Shown here: positions 12,550 through 24,619 of the stretch, piece after piece
How the letters are laid out: each line of letters begins with the position of its first letter
Position numbering within the stretch: the first letter of the stretch is position 1
Source: Cunninghamella blakesleeana
Taxonomy: Eukaryota; Mucoromycota; Mucoromycetes; Mucorales; Cunninghamellaceae
Assembly: GCA_017871115.1 (NCBI GenBank)
Contig: JAFCIZ010000001.1
Location: 5,003,501-5,067,500 of the forward strand
Length of the DNA: 64,000 bases
Direction of reading: 5' to 3'
Made by a program: the position numbers and the translations under genes
Notes under the pieces: generated by a model
What the model was told of the DNA's origin: nothing
Database searches by the model: none
What the model saw: the letters and a program-made list of their open reading frames with translations, nothing else

Positions 12550-13206
12550 GTATAATTATTTCTAACTATATGATAGTTATGAATATCTTATATTAATACA
12601 AAAAATATATTTTTATCAAAAGAAGAAAAAAGTAGAAGAAAAAGAAAAAAGTGAAAAAAATTTACTAAAACTAAAAAAATTAAAATTAAAGTCAGCCTCC
12701 ATTTTGAGTTTTAATATTCCATAAAGAGGTGATCATATGTTTCGATCTTTTTCAGTTTGTAAGTTGAGAACTAATATAAATAAATAAATAACAAATATCG
12801 TCATAGGTTCTTTTAAATTTATTATTTTATTATTATTTTGGCCAATCATCAATAAATATTCTGTTTTTTGAGCTTTCATTTTTAAAGTTCGAGAATAATA
12901 AATATAGATTTATTAAAAAATTTAGCAAAATACAATGAATTACTTATGCTTACAGCTATATAATTTCTTTTATTCATCATTTGAAAAATAATAATAATAA
13001 TAATAATAATAAATAGAAACGTAAAAGGGAAGGTATAAAACAAAATATATTTATATGTATGAAAGATAAAATAATATAAAATCATGGATAGGCTGTGTAT
13101 GCGGAATTTATGAAAAGGAATAGCATAGTGATAAAAAAAAAAAAAAGAGAATAGTAATGATGACGCTTTATATATATATATATATTTATATATTTATATT
13201 TATATT
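12550..13206. other. promoter of the F-box gene / 3' flank of the MAP kinase
   Basis: No gene seen. It contains a short ATA/AAT repeat near 12990 and a weak ATGCGGAATTTA match at 13099, about 550 bp from the F-box gene start. Confidence 0.55.
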
Positions 13207-14967
<1,761 letters not shown>

Positions 14968-15074
14968 TATAATAGGTTTATTTAAAAAGAAAAGAAAAAG
15001 GATGAAAAATATAAATGAAAGAAAAAGAGAAAGAAAAAGAGAAAAAAAAGGTGTGTGTGGAAAAAAAGGAGTTT

Positions 15075-15086
15075 AATGCGGACTTT
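15075..15086 (+). promoter_or_regulatory. AATGCGG motif upstream of the MAP kinase
   Basis: AATGCGGACTTT, 108 bp upstream of the MAP kinase ATG. It is an exact 12-base match to the site upstream of the GATA factor (8554). Function is unknown. Confidence 0.4.
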
Positions 15087-15980
15087 ATATTTCTGTTTTA
15101 AAAATTATTGCAATAATTGTTACTTTAATTGTATGTCACATAATATGCAATATAAATATAAATTAATGATTTTTAAAGTTTTTTTTAAATAAGTTGAAGA
15201 AGTATGTATTAAAATAGTAAATAGCTTTCATATTGATGAAAATTATCTATGTAGTTAACCAAAATATATGTATATGTGTACATACTAATACTTTTCTTTT
15301 TTTTTTTTATTGATAGGTACACATTTTATATGATTATATGTTACTATTTAAATAATAACAATAATAAATATATATTATTGTTACGTATTATTATTGTTAT
15401 TATTGTTATTATTATTATTATTACTATTACTATTATTATTATCATTATTATTATTATTATTATTATTATTACCTATTGCTATTTTTATACAATTTTTTAT
15501 TTATTTATCTTGTAAATAGACGCTTCTACCGAGATCCGAGGGTTCGTTTTTGGGGTATTCTCCTCCACTTTACCTTTTTTTTTATTCTTTTTTACTATTA
15601 ATAGAAATAAAAACACGTTCACGCATAAGCTCCAAATAATAACTTTTACTCTAATACTATTGTTTTTAAACTCTACCCATGTATGTATGTATGAATGCAG
15701 TTAACTTTTCAACCTTGGAATATACGCACGTACCCAAGGATGTTGTCTATTAATCGCGGAATGAGAATTTTTCACCTTTTTTATGAAATTGAACCTAGTA
15801 CTTGACATACTACATAATAAAAAATCATACATATTTTTTTTTTAATTATCTATTTTTATTTTTTAAAAAAACAATCAAAAATAGTTGGTGAATCCAAATT
15901 GTTTTATATGATAAAATATAAATATTATGTAATTATAAGTATAATAGTTAGATAAAAGAGAAAGAAGATGTTTTAAACAT

Positions 15981-15998
15981 ATGCGGGGTTTAAAAATT
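15981..15998 (+). promoter_or_regulatory. ATGCGGGG/T-run motif upstream of CRIPT
   Basis: ATGCGGGGTTTAAAAATT, about 90-105 bp upstream of the CRIPT ATG. It is a looser member of the AATGCGG-NN-TTTTAAAA group. Confidence 0.25.
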
Positions 15999-16085
15999 GC
16001 CCTTTAAATAAAAAATTAAAAATTACACCTGTTTTTATTTTTTCCTCACTTTTCCTTTTCTCTTTTTATATTTTTTAATAAATAA

Positions 16086-16662
16086 ATGGTGTGTAAAAAG
16101 TGTGAAAAAAAATTAGCGACATTAGCTGCTCCTGATAAATGGAAAGAAGGTTCTAATAACGTTAAAGGTATATATATATATATACATATAAATGTATCTT
16201 ATTACAAGTTGATTTGAATAAAATAATAGATTTTTAATTATGTATTTATTTATTAATTAATGATATAGCTGGTCAAGAAGGAAGAAAGATCAATCAAAAC
16301 AAATTATTATCGAAATCAGCAAAGTTAAGGTATTCTTATTATTACTATCTTTACTATGCTTATTATTATCCACTAATAATGCTTCTTATTTATTTTAGAT
16401 TTAATCCTTACGAAGCCAAGTGCAAGTTATGTAAAAGTAAAGTTCACCAAGATAAAGCACATTATTGTCAATGTAAGTAAATAGTTGTATATTTATTTTC
16501 GTTTAATTTTTTTAAAAAAACCCAAATTGTTAAAATCTTATCATTTTTATTATTATTATTATTATTATTATTGCTATAGCGTGTGCATATAAAAAGGGTA
16601 TTTGTGCTATGTGTGGTAAACAAGTGTTGGATACTAGTAATTATAAACAGTCAGCCAAATAA
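16086..16662 (+). CDS. CRIPT: CRIPT homologue (cysteine-rich zinc-binding protein)
   Basis: Four exons, 16086-16167, 16269-16329, 16399-16472 and 16580-16662, join in phase to give 99 residues, against about 101 in animals. The protein opens MVCKKCEKKLATLAAPDKW and continues with GRKINQNKLLSKSAKLRFNP. It has four CXXC pairs (CKKC, CKLC, CQSC, CAMC), the family signature, and ends GKQVLDTSNYKQSAK. Animal CRIPT was first described as a PDZ-binding partner of PSD-95, but the family is conserved far outside animals and has been linked to the minor spliceosome. The end of this protein lacks an animal-type PDZ-binding tail, so a nuclear role is more likely here. The gene is convergent with the coiled-coil gene, with only about 155 bp between stop codons. 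Confidence 0.93.
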
Positions 16663-16818
16663 TCATATATCTATTCCCATTTGATGCATTATTCGTTTTC
16701 ACAGTTATTTATTCATCTATTTGTACAGTTCATTACTCTCCTTTAATAAATATATATATATAGTACTTTTTTGTCTTTTCCTGTTTGTTGATTATATTAC
16801 AATGATGTTTTTTTTTTT

Positions 16819-17346
16819 TTATTGTTGTCGTAGCCAAGCAATAGCATCTTGTTCAGATATGGCACCAAAATAACTATTTGTAGTTGGAAACGTTATTTTT
16901 TGGGGTTGTGATATGGTTGGTGTAGACATAGCCTGTTTTTGTAATTCTTCTAATAATGCTTTTCTTTCCTTTTCTAACCTTTCTTTTTCTTCTTTTTCTT
17001 TTCGTTTTAATTTTTCGTTCTCTATTGCTTCTTTTTCCATTTCTTCTTCTTTTTTTAGCTAAATAATAGTAGCAATTAAGTAAAATAACAAAAATAAAAA
17101 ATAAATGCCAAAACAAAATGTAGAAATTAATACATGTATATGAATGTTGATATTTTACAATGGCTAAATGTATATATATATGTAGACACTTACCAATGTA
17201 GTATGTTTTGTTTGATAATTAGAAAGACGTTGCCTTAAATTATGTAATCGCAATCTTTTTTCTTTTAACTGTTCTTTTATTGTAATAGAAGATTGGTTAA
17301 TTTCATTCTTATCTATATTATTATCCTTTGTATCACTTTCGATCAT
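16819..17346 (-). CDS. small coiled-coil protein, unknown
   Basis: Two exons, 17346-17194 and 17058-16819, join in phase to give 130 residues. After an acidic, Asn-rich N-terminus comes a long Lys/Glu/Arg helix (KEQLKEKRLRLHNLRQRL, then KEEEMEKEAIENEKLKRK) that predicts a coiled coil. The end is a short non-coiled segment, NSYFGAISEQDAIAWLRQQ. That aromatic terminal motif is the best handle for finding relatives. I do not recognise the family, and a subunit or adaptor role is only a guess from the coiled coil. A promoter motif lies 295 bp upstream (17641). Confidence 0.75.
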
Positions 17347-17812
17347 TTATATAATTTTTAAAAAAAAATAAATTGAAGTGAAGAGTAATATTTTTTATAA
17401 AAAAATTCTTTTTTAAAAAAATCAAATTGGCGGAGTTAATTAATGGGCGCTGTCAATTTCTTTAAAATTTTATTATTCTTAGTTGATTAACTTATTTGCA
17501 TAAATCAAGTTCACTGATTTTTATTTTTTTTAATTTAATTTAATTCCATTGTTTAAAATGAATATTTTTCAAAATTAATACCTTTTTTTTTTTCCTATGC
17601 TACGTACAATTTACCTAAAAGATGATGTCGACAAAAAAAAAATGCGGATTTTTAAATAATCTCCTATATATTATATAGAAAACCTTCGTGCACTTTAACA
17701 AATAAGTCAATGAAAAGAATAAATAATATGAAAAAAATGATTACCAAACTTTCTTTTTCTTGTTATTTATTCTTTCTTTCTTTTTTTTTTTACTTCTCTC
17801 GGAATATTTAAA
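17347..17812. other. divergent promoter region
   Basis: About 470 bp between the coiled-coil gene (-) and the membrane-protein gene (+). It holds the AATGCGG motif at 17641 and pyrimidine-rich tracts just before the plus-strand start. Confidence 0.55.
17641..17657 (+). promoter_or_regulatory. AATGCGG/T-run motif in a divergent promoter
   Basis: AATGCGGATTTTTAAAT, 172 bp before the plus-strand gene start and 295 bp before the minus-strand one. It matches the sites at 8554 and 56642-56658 closely. Confidence 0.35.
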
Positions 17813-17956
17813 ATGAAATCAAAAACACTTTTGGTTTTACTGGTATCTATTGCAACTTTAGTAAAATCAGCAGAAGAATCTTCAAATATAATAAAAAGTA
17901 AATAGATTTTTTATTATTATTTTATATATCATAATAAAATGTTAAATAAATCTTTT

Positions 17957-17997
<41 letters not shown>

Positions 17998-19025
17998 CAA
18001 CTTCTATCAATATTATAAATGATGATATAACGAACCCATCAATATATCCCTCAGTATCATCTTCCGCCTTAATACGTAAACGATCAAGCGAAGAAGGAGA
18101 AAGAGAAGAAAAAGAAAAAGATAATGATATTGATGAAAATAAAAAAAAGAAAAAGAAAAATAATAATGAAGAAGTAGAAGATAATGATAAAAAGAAAAAT
18201 AATACTAAAGATAAAGAAGATCAAGTTAAAAAGAAAAATAAAAATGAAGATGAAGTCAAACATAAAATCGTTTATTTAACGCCTCCTTCATCAGAAATTC
18301 ATCAAGCTCGTGTAGCAAATAATCACAATAAAAATAATTATAATCCTGATTCTATATCACCTGGAAAGGCGGATGATGACCAACAAATACAACAACAAAT
18401 ACCACCTCCACAATTAGTTGATAATAATGATAGGAGTAATCAAGAAAATAAAGATTCCCAAAATAATACAAATGAATTAAATAAACAATTAAATGATAGT
18501 AATGATAATGGTCCCCAAGGTATAGGAAAAATAGGAACGGCCCTTTTAAGCGTAGGAGGCATTTTAATGGTAGCTTGTATTGCTGGAGGTATTTTAGTTT
18601 GGAAAACATATCAACATCATCGATTACCGTTTTCTCGACAACAACCACCATCGTTATCACATCAAGATGAAAAATTTTTTGAAGCTTCAGGTGGTATTCC
18701 CCCTCCTCCACCCGCTGCTACTACAGGTTCAGTGATGATAAACAGACCCAAATCAAAACAATCCTCTATTGTAGATATAGAAAGTATTTCATCCAATCAT
18801 CATCATCAACAATATAATCCTTCTGTTAATGTAGATTCAGATTTACATTTATCTCAAAGCCAAGCTTCTTATATGATGAATTGGCAAAATGAATTAAATT
18901 TTAATTACTCGATGGAAAAATTATTTAAAAATACTCGCGAGTCAAAATTAACTCATTCACAATCAGAATCAAATATTCCTCAAGATTGCAAAATTAAAAT
19001 TGATTTAATCCATAAAGATATTTAG
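17813..19025 (+). CDS. single-pass membrane protein, signal peptide and basic/acidic ectodomain
   Basis: Two exons, 17813-17897 and 17995-19025, give 371 residues. The first exon encodes a signal peptide (MKSKTLLVLLVSIATLVKSA). The second opens with a very Lys/Glu/Asp/Asn-rich region of about 130 residues, then Pro/Gln/Asn-rich sequence, then one transmembrane helix (IGTALLSVGGILMVACIAGG) near residue 220. The cytoplasmic tail of about 140 residues is His/Ser/Pro-rich and includes MMNWQNELNFNYSMEKLF. The layout fits a type I cell-surface or secretory-pathway protein such as a wall sensor or cargo adaptor, but no known sensor domain is visible. The family is not recognised. The intron ends in a long TA repeat. 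Confidence 0.78.
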
Positions 19026-19381
19026 ATATATATTCCTATTTTTTTTCTTTTTTTTTTTTGCTTAATATATTTTAATGAACTTTTCCATTTTTTAACAATA
19101 ATAATGATAATAAAATAAAATAAAATAAAAAAATAGATATATAATAAAATAAAAAAATCCGATGAATTGCTTTTTCTTTAATTTTTTTTTTCCTTTTGAA
19201 AATGTATTAAAATATAGATAAAAATGAAAAAAAAAGTAAAATAAACTAAAGACTAATAATGATAGTACTAGTGTAATAATAATAATATATATAAATGAAA
19301 TCAAAAAATAAAAAAAAAACGTGTTATATATACAATTTGATGTATATGATCCTTCTACTCTTAATACGTTTTAAAAAAAAA
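19026..19381. other. intergenic, convergent 3' ends
   Basis: AT-rich 3' flanks of the membrane-protein gene and SEC61. No gene seen. Confidence 0.6.
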
Positions 19382-21114
19382 TTATTGAGCCATCATCATT
19401 CCTTCCATACCAGCGCCACCTTCCATTTGTTCCTTAACAAACATTTCAAAGTACTATTAAAAAATAAATGATAATAAAAATAAAATGATTAGATATAAAA
19501 GTATTTAGACGGAAAAGAAGAACATCCTTTTCATAATTATATATTTATATACCTGGAAGATAATAGTAACACATAATAAGATACCGGTACCAGAACCAAT
19601 AGCACCAATCATATCAGCAAAGACAGATACGGCACCAAGAGTAGCACCACCAAATGAAGCAGCAACAGGGATAACACGTTTTAATTCCTTATACATAGAG
19701 GTATCACGATAACCAGCAATCACTAATTGTTGATCCTTTAATTGACGAGCGACATCACGGGGAGAGGAGCCAGAGACTTCAATCCAAGTTTTAGAAAGTA
19801 AAGCACAACTTGTCAACATGATACCAATATAAATAACAGTGTGAATAGGATCTAATAAGGCATCAGTAAAACTGTGAGGAGCAGATAAATAATAAGCAAT
19901 ACCACCTTTAGCAAATAATTGAGAAGAACCTTCATGGGGTTCCCAAATACCAAGAAGACGTACCAAGATATTGGTATCAAAACGTTTGTATAACATTTGA
20001 GAAATCATAAAGATATTGGAAGTCATGGTAGATTGTAACATAATAGGCATGTTGGAAGTATAGAAAAGCTTGATAGGGTAAGTACCACGTTGACCACGGA
20101 GACGGTTGGACTTGACAGGTAATTCAACACGGAATCCTTGAAGATAAATGACAACCAAAAATACAACAAGGGTAGATAATAAACTCATCACATTAGGTAA
20201 GTTAGTACGATAGAAGGCTTCCTTAAGAGCGCGAGTCTTGTCTTTACGGCTCATGAGAAGATGGACCAAAGAAATCAAAGCACCTTCAAATTCATCACCA
20301 CGACCAGTATTGACAGTGGTAGGAGAAAGAGCTTTCCAGAAAATAGTTTCACAAATATTTGTAGCAATGAATAAATTAATACCAGATCCAAGACCGTATC
20401 CTTTTTGAAGTAATTCATCCAATAACATAGTAATCAAAGAAGCAACGACCAATTGAATAATTAATAATAAACAGACACCAGCACCAATTTCCTTGGGATT
20501 ACCATATAAACCAGTTAAAACAGATACAGTAGCATGTCCAAAAGCAATAATCATAGCAAATACTAGTGAATTAAAAATAAAACATGAAAAGTAAATAAAT
20601 TTCACCCTTTTATAAGTATATATTATTATTATTATTTATTGTATTTATTTTTACATTTTTGAGCACCACTGAATAAAGCACGATCTTCCTTTAAACTGTA
20701 ATCCACTTCAATAATATTAGCACCAGATAATAATTGCATGATCATACCAGATGTAACAATAGGAGTAATACCAAGTTCCATAAGTGTACCACGATTAGAA
20801 GCAAGAATAACACGCATCCAGAATAAAGGATCAGAAGAATCGGATGACATAATACCATATAAAGGTACTTGAGACATTACCAAGAAAATAAACAATGTTA
20901 CGGCTGTCCACATTACTTTTTGATTGAATGGTACCTATGTATAAAGAAAGAAAATAATAATAGTAAAATCGTTAATAAATGATAATCACTATCTATTTCT
21001 ATATTTATACGCGATTTATTGTAGGTATATAATTAATTGCCTTGTTATTCTATTATGCTATATGGTAAACTCTGTTTACACATACATAATTTTATATTTT
21101 TATCCTACTCTTCC

Positions 21115-21189
<75 letters not shown>

Positions 21190-21454
21190 TAATATACCTT
21201 TCTATCTGGCTGAGCAATTTCAGGTAAAACAGCCATAAAGGGCCGAACAAGATGTAATATTCTAACTATAAATAAAAAAATGGTTCATCATCAAGTTCAT
21301 CTAATATATTTATATACAATTATATATATATTCCGCACTGTATAATAAAACGCCCTTCTATTCTTTATCCGTTCCTTTTTTTTATATATAAACATTATTT
21401 ATTAATCCCTTTAATAACTATTTAGAATAAACTTGAAAAATACTTACAACCCAT
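19382..21454 (-). CDS. SEC61: Sec61 alpha, translocon channel subunit
   Basis: Five exons, 21454-21448, 21265-21198, 20934-20655, 20562-19553 and 19453-19382, join in phase to give 478 residues (yeast Sec61 is 480). The first coding exon is only 7 nt (ATGGGTT). It is supported because it completes [18 protein letters not shown], the expected N-terminus. Further family motifs are [65 protein letters not shown] and [21 protein letters not shown]. The protein is the pore of the ER protein-conducting channel, working with Sss1/Sec61 gamma and Sbh/Sec61 beta in co- and post-translational import. Intron 2 contains a long ATT microsatellite. The gene looks intact and is almost certainly essential. 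Confidence 0.97.
21115..21184. repeat. (ATT)n microsatellite in a SEC61 intron
   Basis: About 70 bp of ATT/TTA repeat in the second intron of SEC61, likely length-variable between strains. Confidence 0.9.
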
Positions 21455-23546
21455 TTTTTTTTATTTATGTATTTTTTTAAAGAAAAAAAAAGTGAGAGAG
21501 ATTAGAAGGAAAATAAAAAGGGAAGAGAGAAAAAGTAAGAAAAGAAAAGAAAAAGCTGTGTCAAAAATAAAAAAAATAAAAAACGGTATTTTAAAAAAAA
21601 AAACAAATGAGATATTCACGAAATTTTAACCAATGAAAATAACCCACACTGTGCAAATAAATATAATTTTTCTTTCACCGACCTTTTCGATAAAGAGCCG
21701 CCTATAAATTAATATTTATTCATGGGAGAATATACTTGTTCAGTTTATCAAAATTATAATGAAATAGTAATAGTAATAATAAAAGACTATAGTTTAAAAA
21801 TAATATATATTAAAAAAAGTATTTAATATAATCAATAAAAAAAATGATATTTATACATACTTTATATATAAGAATAAAATGGCTGTTGTAATAAAGCGTA
21901 TATATTATTTAAATAATACATAAATATTACTTTTTATCGATTTTCGTGGAACCTTAGAATATATATTACTTGTTTAGTTCATGATTCACAAACCTGCAAA
22001 TCTTTATTACGGAAAACACTTAAAAAAATTCGTATTTTTTTTATAATAAAAATAAGGGAATTTACATTTATTTAAAGAAGATTTTTGAAAATTATTAAAA
22101 TTTAAATAAGTAATCAAGAAAAAGGTTTAAAAAATTGGTTTCCCCAGATCTGCATGTTGTATTAAATCTAATCGCTTTTTTTTTTTTTTTTATTATGCCT
22201 GATTGATTTTGTTTTTTATGCTAAATTTATATAGTAGGTAAATCACACTATGATGCGCTGGGATATATTTTAATTATACAAATTATTAGTATTTTATTTA
22301 TATATTTATATACTACATAAAATGTAGTTATATTTGCAAAACAAGAAAAAAAAAATGTATTCGTATATAGTTCTTAAACGCATGGTAGTTTGACATACTG
22401 ATATTAATTGGTAAATATATTGAAAGAAATTTGAATATTATAATATTGAAATATTTGAAAAAAAAAAAAAAAAGAAAATATATATCATTGTATAAAAAAG
22501 GAAACTTCAAATCCACATAAATTATTTATATATAAATGAATCAACAAAATTATTAAACTTATTTAATTCAAAGTTGAAAAAATTGAAGAGTTACTATACA
22601 TAATAATATTTTTATTCAATTTTTACTGGTGCATAAAATAAATGTGTTCGTCTTTTCAGTCACTAGAATATATTTACCTTTTTAACACAGCTATGAAAGA
22701 TCAAAATATCTTAATATATAACTATAAATGTATTTGATCATTTTTTTTTATTTTTTATTTTTTTTAAAAAAATCAACTAAAACCGTTCTGTGTATCTCCT
22801 TACTATACATATATATATGTATGTATATACTACCTATACGTATCCCCTATTTTTTTTTATAAACTATTCCAAGTTTAATCTGATTTAATCACATATATTA
22901 AAATATACAAAGTAACTATATTTAACCTACCTTTCCTTGTTGAAAAGTTATATGTGAAGATCTAGATGATTTATATACTATTCTCTACATAGTAAAAACT
23001 AAATAAACAGGTACATAATCTCCTTTTTTTTTGTTTATTTTCATTAGTCTTTCTTAGTTTTAGTTCGTTACCTTTATTTTTTTTGTTTAGTTTTTACTTG
23101 TTGAGGAGAAAAATGGTATAGTAAGGAGTTGTGACTTATTCTGTAATCGCAACCCTAAAATATTCTGTAAGTTATAAAATTAAAAAAGATCGACATAAAA
23201 TAGAATATAAGCTCTAAATAATAACTCCTTTTATAAAAATGATTATGTCAAATAAATCAACTTGTTATGTTAGAGAGAAAGCACTAGTTTTTTTATTACT
23301 ATTTTTTTTTTTTACACATAAATAATACAGAAAAAAAACAAATATGTATATAGAAAATAGAAAGTAAGTTTCCTCCTTTTTTCTATTTAGTGTCATTCAA
23401 AATTTATTATATGGATTAATTGATTTTTTTTTTTTTAAAAAAAAGTATATAAAGTGAAAAAAAATATTGTATTATATTTTTTTTTTCTTTTCATTATTAA
23501 TTTTATAATACTAAATTTAAAAACTAACAATTATATATAAATAAAA
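21455..23546. other. 2.1-kb gene-free divergent promoter region
   Basis: AT-rich sequence between SEC61 (-) and the dibasic-site secreted protein gene (+). I see no coding exon, tRNA or transposon. A CACCGACC motif lies near SEC61 (21673). Just before the plus gene are pyrimidine-rich blocks, a TATAAAG string (about 23447) and a TATATAAATAAA leader next to the ATG. Confidence 0.55.
21673..21687 (+). promoter_or_regulatory. CACCGACC/T-run motif upstream of SEC61
   Basis: TTTCACCGACCTTTT, about 220 bp upstream of the SEC61 ATG. Its reverse complement (AAAAGGTCGGTGAAA) occurs upstream of the stress-protein gene at 37097-37111. Confidence 0.35.
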
Positions 23547-24290
23547 ATGCAATTATTCAAGGTATGCAGTATGTTTGTCATGATGATGGCACTTTCCCAA
23601 ATGGATTCTATGGTGAGTGCTACTGGCGTTGAAGGTACAACAAATAAACTTCAACCTCCTCCTGGTCAAAGCTTACCTAACATCTATCGTCGAGCTGGTA
23701 ACGATGTTACTGCCGATGATTGTCAAAATCTTGATGGCCTTAATGATCAACAATTAGAACAATGTAAAGCTATCAATAAACAATCAAGTCCTGAAGATAC
23801 ACCTGTTGCTGAAGTAGGTCAAACACCTGAAGGTGATAATGCTCCTGCTCAAAATAAACGTAGTCCTCCTCCTACTCCTCCTGCTCCTGCCCCTCCTGCT
23901 AATGGTGGTGCCGGTACAAAACCTTCTGGGCCTGTCAAAAAACGTGCTATCGATCATTTTTACAAACGTAGTGGTAAACAAGGCAAATCTCCTGAGCATG
24001 GTAAAGATGGTAGCGCTGGTCCTGGAGTTCCTGGTGGTGCAGGTGTTCCTGACGCCCCAAGTGGCCCAGGTGCTCAAAAGCGAAGTGGTAAGCAAGACCC
24101 TTCCGTAGATGCCCAAAAGGAAGATGCTCCTGGTACTGGTGCTCCTGGTAAAGGTACAAAAGGTAAGCCTTCCACTCCTGGTGCTAATCCTCAAAAAAGA
24201 GAAAAACCTGAAGCTGGTAAATCAGGCAAGAAAGAACCTAAACCTGACCCTGAAGCTGGTAAAAAAGCACCTGATACTGCTGAAGATTAA
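23547..24290 (+). CDS. secreted precursor with multiple Kex2-type dibasic sites
   Basis: Intronless gene of 247 residues. A signal peptide (MQLFKVCSMFVMMMALSQMD, cleavage probably near VSA at 23-25) is followed by a Pro/Gly/Lys-rich polypeptide with dibasic sites at RR48-49, KR104-105, KKR131-133, KR140-141, KR178-179 and KR217-218. Cutting after these would release peptides of about 55, 28, 8, 38, 39 and 29 residues. Two of them begin with the same SGKQ, and one is a compact AIDHFY followed by KR. The longer ones have collagen-like spacing (PGVPGGAGVPDAP). Only two Cys (59 and 73) are present, both in the first segment. Codons are strongly GCT/GGT/CCT-biased, suggesting high expression. It resembles KEP-type (Kex2-processed repeat) secreted fungal proteins. 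No known pheromone or effector family is recognised; a cell-wall or secreted structural role is equally possible. Confidence 0.83.
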   Translation: MQLFKVCSMFVMMMALSQMDSMVSATGVEGTTNKLQPPPGQSLPNIYRRAGNDVTADDCQNLDGLNDQQLEQCKAINKQSSPEDTPVAEVGQTPEGDNAPAQNKRSPPPTPPAPAPPANGGAGTKPSGPVKKRAIDHFYKRSGKQGKSPEHGKDGSAGPGVPGGAGVPDAPSGPGAQKRSGKQDPSVDAQKEDAPGTGAPGKGTKGKPSTPGANPQKREKPEAGKSGKKEPKPDPEAGKKAPDTAED

Positions 24291-24619
24291 AAAATAAAGG
24301 TTTTCTAATTGAAGTTTAATGCAAAAGAAAAAAAATTTGGATGCATAAAAAAATACTCTTTTTTATATTATAGTGAAATATTATTTTTTTTATTAGTATT
24401 ATTTATATATTATATATTTAAATTATCAATAAATATGTCTTTATTATTATTTGAAAATAGGATCATTGTTATTCTTATAATTTATTTACTATTATTTTCC
24501 CTTAAAATAATGCTAATGATGATACTCAATATTAATAGTAAAAATAATTATATATATATAAGTATATACATATATTAATAAATAGGTATTTAAATATATT
24601 AATATTATTTTGAAAAAGT
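24291..24619. other. intergenic, convergent 3' ends
   Basis: 3' flanks of the secreted-precursor gene and the nicotianamine synthase gene. No gene seen. Confidence 0.6.

Larger units (their letters stand above)
14968..16085. other. divergent promoter region, MAP kinase and CRIPT
   Basis: About 1.1 kb between two divergent genes. It contains a TTA/ATT tract at 15385-15470 and a less AT-rich block at about 15520-15790 with no recognisable gene or tRNA fold. Confidence 0.55.

Noticed and set aside
15520..15600. Possible tRNA-like segment (GGGTTCGTTTTTGGGG)
   Set aside because: It resembles a T-loop at first sight, but no matching acceptor, D or anticodon stems could be drawn around it.
23784..24194. 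136-residue Arg/Thr/Ser-rich frame on the minus strand, antisense to the secreted precursor
   Set aside because: It is a shadow of the strongly biased codons (GCT, GGT, CCT) of the plus-strand gene. The plus-strand product has a signal peptide and ordered dibasic sites, while the minus one has no domain.
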